Shown here: positions 1 to 7,985 of the stretch, piece after piece
Layout: each line of letters opens with the position of its first letter
Position numbering within the stretch: the stretch's first letter is position 1
Assembly (NCBI GenBank): GCA_045630265.1
Contig: JAZQSV010000005.1
Span: 1 to 64,000, forward strand
Reading direction: 5' to 3'
Source of the DNA: UMGS1279 sp045630265
GTDB taxonomy: Bacteria > Bacillota > Clostridia > Oscillospirales > Acutalibacteraceae
Length of the DNA stretch: 64,000 bases
Made by a program: the position numbers and the translations under genes
Notes under the pieces: model-generated
What the model was told of the DNA's origin: nothing
Seen by the model: only the letters and a program-made list of their open reading frames with translations
Databases searched by the model: none

Positions 1-1
1 T

Positions 2-373
2 GATTGGACAATATTCGCCATTATGTGTGCAATAGAAATTGTAACAGGTATTGCTACATTCTATTTTGCAGGAAAAACAGGAAAAAATAATATTCCTATA
101 GAAAAACTGCAATACACAATTCAAAGAAGAATCATTGAAACCCAACCATTGTTGCCTGGGAATGTAATTAAGGTTTTCGCGGATGAAAATTACACAGTAC
201 GTCTTACCTTTTTTGGATATCCAAATCAAACATCAGTTTACTATGCTGTACAAGAATTTGCTTCGGACTATACCTTCTTTAAATCTTATGAATCTGAAAC
301 ATTTGAAAATATTGAACAGCTTCAAGGCGGTTTTGAAGCACTAATTGACATAACGGACAAGGTGTTACATTAA
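2..373 (+). CDS. Partial protein of unknown function, 5' end outside window
   Basis: The reading frame is open to the window edge, so the ATG at 23 is probably internal and the true start lies upstream. The visible 124 residues begin with a hydrophobic stretch (DWTIFAIMCAIEIVTGIATF) that could be the end of a membrane segment. A polar domain without motifs I recognise follows. It ends just before a strong bidirectional hairpin. It could be a small membrane-anchored protein, but no function is assigned. Confidence 0.5.
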   Translation, partial: DWTIFAIMCAIEIVTGIATFYFAGKTGKNNIPIEKLQYTIQRRIIETQPLLPGNVIKVFADENYTVRLTFFGYPNQTSVYYAVQEFASDYTFFKSYESETFENIEQLQGGFEALIDITDKVLH

Positions 374-377
374 CCAC

Positions 378-406
378 AAAAGCGAGGTGAATTTCACCTC
401 GCTTTT
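378..406. terminator. Bidirectional Rho-independent terminator
   Basis: A perfect 13-bp inverted repeat, AAAAGCGAGGTGA at 378-390 and its complement at 394-406, is flanked by A and T runs. It can end the partial plus-strand gene and the minus-strand permease that converge on it. Confidence 0.85.
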
Positions 407-482
407 GCTATGTATAGGTCAAAATATGCTGTTTTCCGTCAAAAATTTTTCTTCAAAAATCGCCCGAAATAATAACCTTATT

Positions 483-1586
483 TTAAAACAAAAATTTTGT
501 TACAAGAGTCATAATCACAAGAAAAGCGGCATTTACCGCCGTGAAAATGCAAAGGTATTTTTTGCTTTGTTTAGGATATAAAATTTTAAATTCGTTAAAG
601 GTTATAAGGCTTGCCAGCGAAGCAATTAAGGTTCCTGTTCCACCTATATTTACACCTAGCAGCAACGAGGCGTAATCACCCGTAAATCTTGAAAGCAAAA
701 TAGCAGAAGGAACATTGCTTATAAATTGGCAAGAAAGTACCGATACAATCAGAGTATCCTTTTGTAGCAAAGACGAAATAAGTGCGTTTATACCATCGAG
801 CCTTGCTAGATTACCCGCAAATATAAAGAAAAAGAAAAAGGTACCTATCAGCGAATAATCTACCATTTTAAGAGAGTCGCGGTCAACAAAGAAGAGGATA
901 GCAGGGATAATAACCAAGCCCACGATAAATGGAATTACTCTAAAAACAATAAGTATAGATAAAAAGAATAGAGCGCCATAAAGTATAGCCTTTTTTATAT
1001 TGAGCTTTTCGCCATATTCTTCATTAAGTAAAAATTTTATAGGTTTTATTGGAAGACAGGCAACGACCAAAAGCAAAACAGCGAGTATAAATGCAGGTAG
1101 CATAATTTTGCAAAACTCACCGGTAGGGATATTAAAATATGAATACAAATAGAGGTTTTGAGGATTTCCAAAAGGTGTAAGCATACCACCCAGATTAGCG
1201 GATATGTTTTGAAGCACAAAAAGATATGCCATATATTTTTCTTTATTTGTTACCGAAAGCGCAAAATACCCAAGTGGCAAAAAGGTTATAAGTGCCATAT
1301 CGTTTGCAATAACCATTGAGCCCAAAAAAGTTATTACTATAAGCAGTAAAAACAGTGAGCGTAAATTACCCGCCAATTTTATGAGTTTGCGCGCAAGAAT
1401 AGTAAAAAAGGCAATATTCCTTAAAGCGCAAACAACGGCTAATGTTATGAATAAACAGGTAAGGGTTTTAAAATCAAAATAGTTTAAATATTCTTTATCA
1501 GGCGGCACAAAAAAACAGGTAATTATAGCTGATAGAGCCGCAATGCAAAAAACGATGTTTTTCTTTATAAATCTTAGAGTTTTCAC
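483..1586 (-). CDS. SLC13/ArsB-type anion permease
   Basis: Integral membrane protein of about 367 residues with roughly ten hydrophobic segments, matching the ion transporter superfamily that holds ArsB, NhaD and the SLC13 citrate/dicarboxylate carriers. The family loop ANLGGMLTPFGNPQNLYLYSY lies in the middle and resembles the conserved GN-P region. A second repeat-like hairpin near the C-terminus reads NVPSAILLSRF. I prefer the GTG at 1586 (GGTGA just upstream) to the TTG at 1607, which would leave almost no leader after the promoter. The substrate is not evident. It is shorter than a typical 420-residue ArsB, and no arsenic genes are nearby. Confidence 0.82.
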   Translation of the reverse strand: MKTLRFIKKNIVFCIAALSAIITCFFVPPDKEYLNYFDFKTLTCLFITLAVVCALRNIAFFTILARKLIKLAGNLRSLFLLLIVITFLGSMVIANDMALITFLPLGYFALSVTNKEKYMAYLFVLQNISANLGGMLTPFGNPQNLYLYSYFNIPTGEFCKIMLPAFILAVLLLVVACLPIKPIKFLLNEEYGEKLNIKKAILYGALFFLSILIVFRVIPFIVGLVIIPAILFFVDRDSLKMVDYSLIGTFFFFFIFAGNLARLDGINALISSLLQKDTLIVSVLSCQFISNVPSAILLSRFTGDYASLLLGVNIGGTGTLIASLASLITFNEFKILYPKQSKKYLCIFTAVNAAFLVIMTLVTKFLF

Positions 1587-1623
1587 GCCATCACCAAACC
1601 GATACAAATTTTACAACCCGTTC

Positions 1624-1652
1624 ATTATATTATAAACAAAAGCCAAAGTCAA
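1624..1652 (-). promoter_or_regulatory. Sigma-A promoter for the SLC13 permease
   Basis: On the minus strand, TTGACT (1652-1647), a 17-nt spacer and TATAAT (1629-1624) precede the permease. The short distance to the ORF supports the internal GTG start. Confidence 0.75.
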
Positions 1653-1670
1653 GCGATGACAAAAACAATA

Positions 1671-1699
1671 AAAGCGGAGTGAAATTCCACTCCGCCTTT
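1671..1699 (-). terminator. Terminator of the ktrBA operon
   Basis: GCGGAGTG at 1674-1681 pairs with CACTCCGC at 1688-1695. On the minus strand a T-rich run follows, about 80 bases after the ktrA stop codon. Confidence 0.75.
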
Positions 1700-1780
1700 G
1701 CTATTTAATATTGCATTTATGCAAATTAAGCCAATAAAAATCAGTGAAATACATAAAGTTAAAACGGTGTACGTAAAGAC

Positions 1781-2431
1781 TTATTTCAGTTTCTGGAGTT
1801 TTGCCGTGTTTGCAATCACTATAAGCTGCATTCCTTTTTCAAGAGGGAGTGTAGGATCAACCGTTGTACTAATTTTATCTCCGTTTCGCACCGCTACCAC
1901 ATTGATAGAATATTTTTTACGAAGGCTCAGTTCTATCAACGTTTTACCAACCCATTCATCTCTTACGTCAATTTCTACCATAGATACTTCATCTGATAGT
2001 TCTATCATTTCGGCAAAGCCTGATGTAAGCAGATTTTTAGCAAGGCGTGTTCCCGATTCCTTTTCGGGGAAAATCACTCTATCTGCACCAACTCGGCTAA
2101 GAATTTTTTGGTGCATTTCATCTCCGCATTTAACTATAACGGAAGGAACCCCCGCCTCTTTACAAAGGGTAACCGCCATAACGCTGGCCTCAAGGTTGCT
2201 TGCCATAGCAACAATTACAACATCAATATTTGCAATGCCGAGCCTTTTAATTGTTTCCGGATCGGTAACGTCTGCACATTTACAAACAGGAATCATTTCA
2301 ATAGCGTTGTTGACATTATTTTGGTTGATATCAACAGCTAATACTTCTGCGCCGTTATTTACAAGTTCTTCTGCAACGGCTCTTCCGTATCTTCCAAGGC
2401 CTAATACGGCATAGGTTTTATGAATACTCAT
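1781..2431 (-). CDS. ktrA: KtrA-type potassium channel regulatory subunit
   Basis: Cytoplasmic RCK regulator of 216 residues. The N-terminal Rossmann RCK_N domain begins with the nucleotide-binding motif VLGLGRYGRAVAEEL near residues 9-23, followed by an acidic strand end (LAVDIN). The C-terminal RCK_C half starts near residue 140. In the family, an octameric ring of this subunit binds ATP/ADP or NADH and gates the KtrB/TrkH pore; RCK_C domains often bind c-di-AMP. It lies 16 bases downstream of the pore gene with AAGGAAGG before the ATG, so the two are cotranscribed. Length is normal for KtrA. Confidence 0.93.
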   Translation of the reverse strand: MSIHKTYAVLGLGRYGRAVAEELVNNGAEVLAVDINQNNVNNAIEMIPVCKCADVTDPETIKRLGIANIDVVIVAMASNLEASVMAVTLCKEAGVPSVIVKCGDEMHQKILSRVGADRVIFPEKESGTRLAKNLLTSGFAEMIELSDEVSMVEIDVRDEWVGKTLIELSLRKKYSINVVAVRNGDKISTTVDPTLPLEKGMQLIVIANTAKLQKLK

Positions 2432-2447
2432 AATGCATTATCCTTCC

Positions 2448-3806
2448 TTATCCCACGCTGATTTCTTCAACGGGGTTTCTTACGATGTTTTGGTTATCCT
2501 TTCCTCGCTTGAACGCAACAGCCAACGATATAGGGCCAACCCTGCCAAGATACATCGTAGCAATTATAATTATTTTGCCGATGCTGTTAAGAGAAGCGGT
2601 GAGATTTCTTGTAAGCCCTACCGTTGCAGTTGCACTGACCGTTTCATAAACAATATCGAGCGCACTCGCTTGCGTTACTGCTGAAAGCAAAGTAGTTGAA
2701 ACGAACATAATGATAAAAGACATACAAGCAACTGCCACCGCCTTGCTGACGGCTTGTTTGGTAAGACGTCTCTCAAAAACCTCAGCATCTTCCTTATTAC
2801 GAATAGAGGCAATCGCCGCCACAATAATAACGGCAAAGGTGACGGTTTTGATGCCACCTGCAGTTCCCACGGGAGAGCCACCGATAAACATCAATAGCAA
2901 ACAAACAATAGAACTTGCGTTTGTCAAATTTTCTTGAGGTAGCGTTGCAAAGCCTGCCGTACGGGTGGTAACCGACTGGAATATGCTAACTTGAATCTTA
3001 TTAAAAATGCTATATTCACCTATTGTTTTTGGATTATTGAATTCAAAAACAAAAATCAAAGCAGCGCCCACAAAAATCAAAATAAGGGTTCTGGTAATAG
3101 CAATTTTACTGTGCAGGGTGAGTGAGGAAAAAAACTTAACTTTTCTATTTTTTTTAAGGCCACATACCCGAAGAAGATCCCACCACACAATATATCCCAA
3201 ACCACCCAGAACAATAAGAGTGCAGGTAACTATATTTATAAGCGGGTTAAGCGCATAATTACAAAGACTATTTTCGGCAATAATATCAATTCCTGCGTTA
3301 CAAAAAGCCGAAACCGAGGTAAATACTGATATCCATATTCCCTTTAGCCCAAACAGTGGTATAAAAATTATCATATACAAAAGCGCACCAACAGCTTCAA
3401 CACAAAGCGTTCCTACAACTACTCTTTTTATAAAGTTGACAAGACCGGAAAGGGTATTGAGATTGAAAGCATCCTGTAAAAGAAGTCTATCGCTAAGTCC
3501 TATTTTTCGGTGCAAAAGTACCATAATGCCGGACATAATGGTTACAACGCCAAGTCCGCCCACCTGAATAAGCGCTAAAATTACAACCTGACCAAAAATG
3601 CTCCACGAAGATACGGTCGGAGTTACCACAAGGCCGGTAACACAGGTGGAGGTTGTGGCGGTAAAAAGTGCATCCAAAAAGGATACTGATTTTCCACTAG
3701 CCGAGCTTATAGGCAGCCACAAAAGCAAGGTGCCAACAAAAATTGCCACCAAAAAACTCAAAAGGATTATATGTGTAGTAGATACGGAAAGTTTTTGTTT
3801 TTTCAT
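2448..3806 (-). CDS. ktrB: KtrB/TrkH-type potassium uptake pore
   Basis: Membrane pore subunit of the Ktr potassium uptake system, 452 residues. The four pore-loop repeats expected of TrkH/KtrB are visible as TCVTGL, NAGID, TRTAGF and TATVGL, each carrying the filter glycine. Eight transmembrane spans and four half-helices fit the hydrophobic pattern. Uptake is normally driven by membrane potential or sodium and gated by the RCK subunit encoded next. A consensus promoter lies upstream. I looked for a c-di-AMP riboswitch in the roughly 60-base leader, but it is too short to hold one. Confidence 0.94.
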   Translation of the reverse strand: MKKQKLSVSTTHIILLSFLVAIFVGTLLLWLPISSASGKSVSFLDALFTATTSTCVTGLVVTPTVSSWSIFGQVVILALIQVGGLGVVTIMSGIMVLLHRKIGLSDRLLLQDAFNLNTLSGLVNFIKRVVVGTLCVEAVGALLYMIIFIPLFGLKGIWISVFTSVSAFCNAGIDIIAENSLCNYALNPLINIVTCTLIVLGGLGYIVWWDLLRVCGLKKNRKVKFFSSLTLHSKIAITRTLILIFVGAALIFVFEFNNPKTIGEYSIFNKIQVSIFQSVTTRTAGFATLPQENLTNASSIVCLLLMFIGGSPVGTAGGIKTVTFAVIIVAAIASIRNKEDAEVFERRLTKQAVSKAVAVACMSFIIMFVSTTLLSAVTQASALDIVYETVSATATVGLTRNLTASLNSIGKIIIIATMYLGRVGPISLAVAFKRGKDNQNIVRNPVEEISVG

Positions 3807-3867
3807 TATAGTCTAAATGTCCTATCGTTTCGTAATGAAGTTTATAAACTACTTTAAATATACGTTT

Positions 3868-3896
3868 ATTATATCAGTTTTTATAAGCTTTTTCAA
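3868..3896 (-). promoter_or_regulatory. Promoter of ktrBA
   Basis: Minus-strand TTGAAA (3896-3891), exactly 17 bases, then TATAAT (3873-3868). Confidence 0.8.
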
Positions 3897-3915
3897 CAAT
3901 ATGCTCACAAAATAC

Positions 3916-3941
3916 AAAAAGGCAGTATTAACTGCCTTTTT
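3916..3941 (-). terminator. Terminator of the alkaline phosphatase gene
   Basis: AAAAAGGCAGT at 3916-3926 pairs with ACTGCCTTTTT at 3931-3941. On the minus strand it lies just after the phosphatase stop. Confidence 0.8.
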
Positions 3942-3949
3942 TCATTATA

Positions 3950-5092
3950 TTATTTTTCCTCTATTGCCTTTATTAAAAACCTTGCAATGTCGGTGTTATC
4001 AATCGTTTTATCCCTAAAGTATTCTGTGCCCTTGCCAACGGCAAAAACCTTAACAGGGGTGGCTGTGTGCTCGTTTACCGTCATTAAATCGGTAAGCTGT
4101 TCGTTTCCCTCGGGCAGTTTAACGCCGCCTGTTTCGTGGTCGGAGGTAACAATTAAAAGTGTGTCTGGATTTTCTTCCATAAATTTAAGGGCTACGGCCA
4201 CCGTGCGGTCGAGGGTTACAACGCTTGCGAGCTTGCCGTTTATGTTATTTCCGTGGCCAAATTTATCGGTGCCTGAGCTTTCTACCATAAGGAAAAATCC
4301 GTTTTCGTTTTTAAGGCGCTTAAGCGCAACCTCGGTACAGTTGGCAAGGTTATTGGTTGCGGCGGGAGCGTATCCGTCTAAAAATCCAAAAAAGGGCTTT
4401 TTACAGTCCTTGTCGGTATCAAGCGTTTCCTTAAAGCGCTTAAAATCTTTGGCAACAAGGTAGTCGTCCTTAAAAATTTTTTTGGCATCCGAATCAAGCG
4501 CAACGGAAACACCCGTATAATCCTTTGCCATTAAAACTTCGGGCTTAAATTTAACCATCGCATTCAAAAGCTCGTTTCGGTTGTCGCGGGAAATGTTATG
4601 TACAGTAAAGGCGGTTGGAGTGGCGCCCGAAAGCTCCTCGTCAGTTATAATTCCCACTTTTTTGTCGGCATCTCTTGCCCGTTCTGCCATTGTTTTAAGG
4701 TCGTTGCCGTTTACGTCCTTTCCAATATAGCCGTTATTTGTTTTAACACCGGTAGAAAGGGCGGTGCCCGATGCCGCGGAATCGGTAATCTTAGAGTCGG
4801 CAGAATGTGTTGTCGCAAGGCCGTGGTTTTTAATCTGGTTTAATGTGAGTCCAAAATCAAAAACGCCCTTTACGTGTTTTTCAGCAAGAGTAATGTCGTT
4901 AGGACCCATACCGTCGCCTATTATAACAATTATATTTTTAGGAGTAGTAAATTCAGCGTTTATAATTTTTTCTACCTGTTTTTTTGTGATTTTAATTTCA
5001 CCCTCGGTGTACCAGCCGTCCTCTGTCTTACCGCAGGCAGCCACACAAAAAATCAGTAGTAATGAAAGCATTATACACAAAAGCTTTTTCAT
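3950..5092 (-). CDS. Alkaline phosphatase, lipoprotein
   Basis: Secreted phosphomonoesterase of the PhoA superfamily, 380 residues. The N-terminus is a lipoprotein signal with lipobox VAAC, so the enzyme should be anchored outside the membrane. The metal/active-site features are in order: GDGMG near residue 60, the nucleophile segment DSAASGTAL near 106-114 (the Ser in SAAS is the expected phosphoryl acceptor), a histidine-containing KFGHGNN segment, and TSDHETGG near 315. It releases phosphate from organic esters. The gene is monocistronic, with its own promoter and terminator. No Pho box was identified. Pho control is plausible but not shown. Confidence 0.93.
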   Translation of the reverse strand: MKKLLCIMLSLLLIFCVAACGKTEDGWYTEGEIKITKKQVEKIINAEFTTPKNIIVIIGDGMGPNDITLAEKHVKGVFDFGLTLNQIKNHGLATTHSADSKITDSAASGTALSTGVKTNNGYIGKDVNGNDLKTMAERARDADKKVGIITDEELSGATPTAFTVHNISRDNRNELLNAMVKFKPEVLMAKDYTGVSVALDSDAKKIFKDDYLVAKDFKRFKETLDTDKDCKKPFFGFLDGYAPAATNNLANCTEVALKRLKNENGFFLMVESSGTDKFGHGNNINGKLASVVTLDRTVAVALKFMEENPDTLLIVTSDHETGGVKLPEGNEQLTDLMTVNEHTATPVKVFAVGKGTEYFRDKTIDNTDIARFLIKAIEEK

Positions 5093-5120
5093 AGTAAAAC
5101 TCCTTTATCTTTATGTTTTA

Positions 5121-5149
5121 ATTTTACCCCAAAGCGCAAAATTTGTCAA
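5121..5149 (-). promoter_or_regulatory. Promoter of the alkaline phosphatase gene
   Basis: Minus-strand TTGACA (5149-5144), 17-base spacer, TAAAAT (5126-5121). AAAGGAG lies a few bases before the ATG. Confidence 0.8.
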
Positions 5150-5155
5150 CAAATG

Positions 5156-5191
5156 AAAGGGAAGGACTGTAAAACACAGACCTTCCCTTTT
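5156..5191 (-). terminator. Terminator after the MFS/OPA transporter
   Basis: AAAGGGAAGG at 5156-5165 pairs with CCTTCCCTTT at 5181-5190, with a further CTGT/ACAG inner stem. It lies directly downstream of the minus-strand transporter stop codon. Confidence 0.75.
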
Positions 5192-5212
5192 GTAAGTTAT
5201 AAGGCAATAATA

Positions 5213-6427
5213 TCATTTTTTTCTTTTTAAAATTATCCCAAAGGCACAAGCCAAAAAAGCAATTACCGCAAAAATCAAAATACAAACAAAAACGCTGTTC
5301 CAACCGCTTTGGTCGGCAATTTTTCCAAGAAGTGTAATGCTGAGTGTGCTTCCTACGTAACAAAAGGTATTAAGAAGACCTGCCATAAGGCCCGAATCAA
5401 TTTTATCTCTGGAATAAAGCGGAACAATGCTTGTAATTACGTTGTTGATACTTGCCATTAAAAAGGCCACGCTGCAAAAAATAACTAATGTCAGCGGCGC
5501 AGACTTTATATTTACGGTTAAAAGTATAAGACATATCAAAAGAACGGTGCTCAGATAAAATCCACCGTTTAAAATATGTATGTTTTTTTGTCTTCTATAT
5601 AGCGCCTTTACCAAAAAGGTGCCAAAAATTGAGATAATAGGTAGGAAAAGAGTAATGATAATGGAAAGAGACGCAGGCACACCAAAGGTTTCTTTTAAAA
5701 TTGAGGGAACCCAAGAGGTAACACCGTCTTTAATAAAGCCGTTTGCTATTGCACAAACCACTAAAACCGCCGCACTAAGGAAAAGAAGAGGTGTAAATTT
5801 TAGTTTTGGTTTTTCAGGTTGTACAGTTTCTTTATTTTCTTTAGAAACGTTTTGAACAACGCCCATACCGAAAAACCAAATAAGGGCAACAACCCCTAAA
5901 AGACCTGCAGCTACGTAGAAAATAAGGTTCCACTTAAGGTGTAATGCAGAAAAAAGGGCCGCAAGGCCGTATGCCATAAAGGTGCCCGAGGCAACGGTTG
6001 TGCTCATAACCACTACGGCGTTTGGAAGCTTATCGTCGCCAAGGTTTTCCGACAAGGTTTTAATTAGTGAAGACCATAGAATAGATTGAAAAGCACCATT
6101 TAAAAACCAAACTATTTGCATAACCAAAAGGTTGGTGCAAAAGCTCATACATAAATTAAGAAAAAGAGAAGCCACAAGAGAAAGGGTAACCGAATAGCGG
6201 GTGTTATATTTTTTAGATAAAAATCCGTTCACAAGCTGGCCTGCGCCATAGGCAAAAAAGAAAAACGAACTGACCGAACCGGCCGCCTCTTTAGTAGTAC
6301 CAAGCTGTGCAATTATTTCAACGAGAGATGCACTGTAGTTAAGACGCGCAATGTAAGCGGTGGTATAGGCCGCCCAACAAATAAATATTAAAAAATTAGC
6401 TTTTCTGCTGCCAAGCGCCGCTTTCAT
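5213..6427 (-). CDS. MFS transporter, organophosphate antiporter-like
   Basis: Twelve-segment major facilitator of 404 residues. TM1 ends in AYIARLNYS and TM2 carries YGAGQLVNGFLSKKYNTR. The TM4-TM5 region has NGAFQSILWSS, an arrangement that resembles GlpT/UhpT organophosphate:phosphate antiporters (family OPA). Adjacent alkaline phosphatase and phosphate-ester chemistry make an organophosphate or sugar-phosphate substrate plausible, but the genes have separate promoters and the substrate is inference. Length is slightly below typical GlpT (about 450). Confidence 0.8.
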   Translation of the reverse strand: MKAALGSRKANFLIFICWAAYTTAYIARLNYSASLVEIIAQLGTTKEAAGSVSSFFFFAYGAGQLVNGFLSKKYNTRYSVTLSLVASLFLNLCMSFCTNLLVMQIVWFLNGAFQSILWSSLIKTLSENLGDDKLPNAVVVMSTTVASGTFMAYGLAALFSALHLKWNLIFYVAAGLLGVVALIWFFGMGVVQNVSKENKETVQPEKPKLKFTPLLFLSAAVLVVCAIANGFIKDGVTSWVPSILKETFGVPASLSIIITLFLPIISIFGTFLVKALYRRQKNIHILNGGFYLSTVLLICLILLTVNIKSAPLTLVIFCSVAFLMASINNVITSIVPLYSRDKIDSGLMAGLLNTFCYVGSTLSITLLGKIADQSGWNSVFVCILIFAVIAFLACAFGIILKRKK

Positions 6428-6670
6428 ATATACTGCCCCTTCTTTTTGGCTTTTGTGTTCACAGCCTTAATTTATTAAATAATAAAATTCTCCGTCAAAA
6501 AAACGGATTACATGTAACTAACTTTTTGAATTTCAGTATAACATTAAATGGTTTTACAGTCAACACAAAAGGTGGCGAATCGCGTTCAAAAAAGTATTTA
6601 TTATATTCAATTTTGTATTTTAAAATAATAGTGAAACAGTAATATGTAAGAAAGACCGAAATATTAAAAG

Positions 6671-6720
6671 GTGCCAAAGGCACACTTACCTTTTCACTAG
6701 TACCTCTTACCTATTAACTA
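6671..6720. repeat. Dispersed intergenic repeat, copy 1
   Basis: A short hairpin (GTGCC-AAA-GGCAC, 6671-6683) is followed by a 22-base core at 6691-6712. Read on the minus strand, the core is 20/22 identical to 30221-30242. In both copies the core sits next to a GGCAC-type module and just after a terminator-like GC-rich stem. The rest of the 6428-6986 gap holds the 5' region of the transporter, a GGCGTTGTA/TACAACGCC hairpin at 6737-6764, and the array listed separately. Confidence 0.6.
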
Positions 6721-6801
6721 AAAAAGCGGAGCACAAGGCGTTGTACCCGTAAGGATACAACGCCAGTTTTATTCGCCTTACGGCGAGTCCTATTGCTATG
6801 C

Positions 6802-6939
6802 AGTGATATTTGGACTAGAGTTCAAGTGATATTGCCTTCGGCAGTTATTGGCGAATAAAATATCACTGAAACCGCAAGGTTTCAATAACACTATTGCCAC
6901 AAGGCAATAATATCACTCCGACAAAGTCGGAATATAACT
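6802..6939. repeat. Array of small variable hairpins with a fixed 9-base spacer
   Basis: The nonamer AATATCACT or a one/two-base variant recurs at 6859-6867, 6884-6892, 6909-6917 and 6931-6939. Its exact complement AGTGATATT occurs at 6802-6810 and 6825-6833, so the array flips orientation near its centre. Between spacers lie different perfect hairpins: GAAACC-GCAA-GGTTTC, ATTGCC-ACAA-GGCAAT and CCGAC-AAA-GTCGG. Unit spacing is 25, 25 and 22 bases on the right side. Stems vary in sequence while spacers stay constant. It ends about 45 bases before the four-helix-bundle gene. Confidence 0.75.
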
Positions 6940-6986
6940 TGAAAGACTATCCGTTTTTATATATAATAGATTTAGAGGTGATAATT

Positions 6987-7337
6987 ATGGCCGGTAGTGT
7001 TTTAAGAGATAGGGCGAAAGAATTTGCAAAGAAAATCGTTTTTCTTTGTCGCGACATGAAAATAAACCACAAAGAATCCGTTTTAATAAATCAGTTACTC
7101 CGCTCAGCAACCTCTATCGGAGCAAACCTGCATGAAGCTCAATATGCTCAAGGAACTAAAGATTTCATTTCAAAACTCGAAATCACTCAAAAAGAATGTT
7201 ATGAAACGGAATATTGGTTAGAACTTCTTTTTGAGACAGGTTGTATGACTGAAGAAGTTTATAAGGATGTTCAAAATGAATGTGGCGCGATACGCAGAAT
7301 GTTAATCTCCTCGCTTAAAACAATTAAATCAAAATAA
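6987..7337 (+). CDS. Four-helix-bundle protein (S23/IVS family)
   Basis: Small all-helical protein of 116 residues in the 23S-rRNA-intervening-sequence/four-helix-bundle family, which is related to the Avd accessory protein of diversity-generating retroelements. Family markers include RDRAKEFAKKIV at the N-terminus, the core LINQLLRSATSIGANLHEA and the helix FISKLEITQKECYETEYWL. The family has no settled biochemical role; Avd forms a basic pentameric ring that binds RNA. I chose the ATG at 6987 because GAGGTG lies 7 bases upstream; a longer in-frame ATG at 6894 would run into the hairpin array. No rRNA gene or reverse transcriptase is nearby, so this is a stand-alone copy. Confidence 0.88.
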   Translation: MAGSVLRDRAKEFAKKIVFLCRDMKINHKESVLINQLLRSATSIGANLHEAQYAQGTKDFISKLEITQKECYETEYWLELLFETGCMTEEVYKDVQNECGAIRRMLISSLKTIKSK

Positions 7338-7348
7338 GGAGGCGTAGT

Positions 7349-7783
7349 ATGGAAAAATTGATTTGTAAATCTTTACTGTGGAAAATGAAGTTGTCAAACG
7401 GTAAAGATTATAATACAACACTAGATAAAATGTTCCTTGAAAATTCTAATAACGATTTGCTTTTAGAATTGGAGAGTTGTTCTTCCAACTGCGATGTCAC
7501 CTTTGATATATTGCAAAGATATTGGAAATATGAATGTGAAAACTTTTCGGTTGACGATTTTGGGAAATGTTTGCTTGAAGATTTAAAAACGATATATTTT
7601 TCAAATACTTTTACTATTACAGAGTTTGGCAAAAGGTGTTATTCCTTATGGCAACAATTGCCGGGTGAAATACAAACGAAAGAACCATTTCATACCTTGA
7701 GTTATGCTGATGACCCATTATCGTGGAACGATGAAGCACAAACAAGAAAATTGTATGAAGATATATTGGAATTTTACAAATAA
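7349..7783 (+). CDS. Hypothetical protein, cotranscribed with four-helix-bundle gene
   Basis: Unrecognised cytoplasmic protein of 144 residues, acidic and rich in aromatic residues (YWKYECENF, CYSLWQQLPGEI). It has no signal peptide, membrane segment or known catalytic motif. It starts 11 bases after the preceding stop with a perfect AAGGAGG, so the two genes form an operon. Codon use is more A/T-rich than in the flanking metabolic genes, which hints at recent acquisition of this small module. The size and composition would fit an immunity or antitoxin-like protein, but nothing in the sequence proves that. Confidence 0.6.
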   Translation: MEKLICKSLLWKMKLSNGKDYNTTLDKMFLENSNNDLLLELESCSSNCDVTFDILQRYWKYECENFSVDDFGKCLLEDLKTIYFSNTFTITEFGKRCYSLWQQLPGEIQTKEPFHTLSYADDPLSWNDEAQTRKLYEDILEFYK

Positions 7784-7827
7784 CTTCTCTCTTTTATTAA
7801 TAGCACCATAAAATGCAATTAGTTGTG

Positions 7828-7894
7828 AGCAAGGTTAAGGGTTTTAGGTTCTCCTAAAGTTTGGAAAATGTGATATACATTTTCCCTGCTTGCT
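7828..7894 (+). other. Predicted three-way-junction RNA structure in 3' region
   Basis: AGCAAG (7828-7833) pairs with CTTGCT (7889-7894). It encloses two further perfect stems, TTTAGG/CCTAAA (7843-7858) and GGAAAATGT/ACATTTTCC (7863-7885). It lies between the plus-strand orphan gene and a terminator. It could be a 3'-UTR RNA or a decayed palindromic element. No known RNA family is recognised. Confidence 0.35.
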
Positions 7895-7912
7895 AAGGTA
7901 TAAGACAAAATT

Positions 7913-7947
7913 AAAAGCTGTGTAGAAATTTTCTACACAGCTTTTTT
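7913..7947. terminator. Bidirectional terminator between convergent genes
   Basis: AAAAGCTGTGTAGAAA at 7913-7928 pairs with TTTCTACACAGCTTTT at 7931-7946. It has a T run on the plus strand and a T-rich tail on the minus strand. Confidence 0.85.
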
Positions 7948-7985
7948 ACTGTCCTTTAGAGTACTGCTCTAATGCTCCACTTTTT

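Noticed and set aside
1698..2414. Long plus-strand ORF of 238 codons opposite ktrA
   Set aside because: It lies antisense to a clear RCK-domain gene, has no ribosome site and shows no recognisable domain.
3807..3867. Possible c-di-AMP (ydaO-type) riboswitch before ktrB
   Set aside because: The leader from the predicted promoter is only about 60 bases and lacks the conserved riboswitch core.
6802..6939. The repeat array could look like a CRISPR
   Set aside because: The repeated unit is only 9 bases, the intervening parts are self-complementary hairpins rather than unique spacers, orientation flips within it, and no cas gene is present.
6894..6986. Extended N-terminus of the four-helix-bundle protein
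   Set aside because: The extension translates the hairpin array, lacks a ribosome site and exceeds the usual family length.
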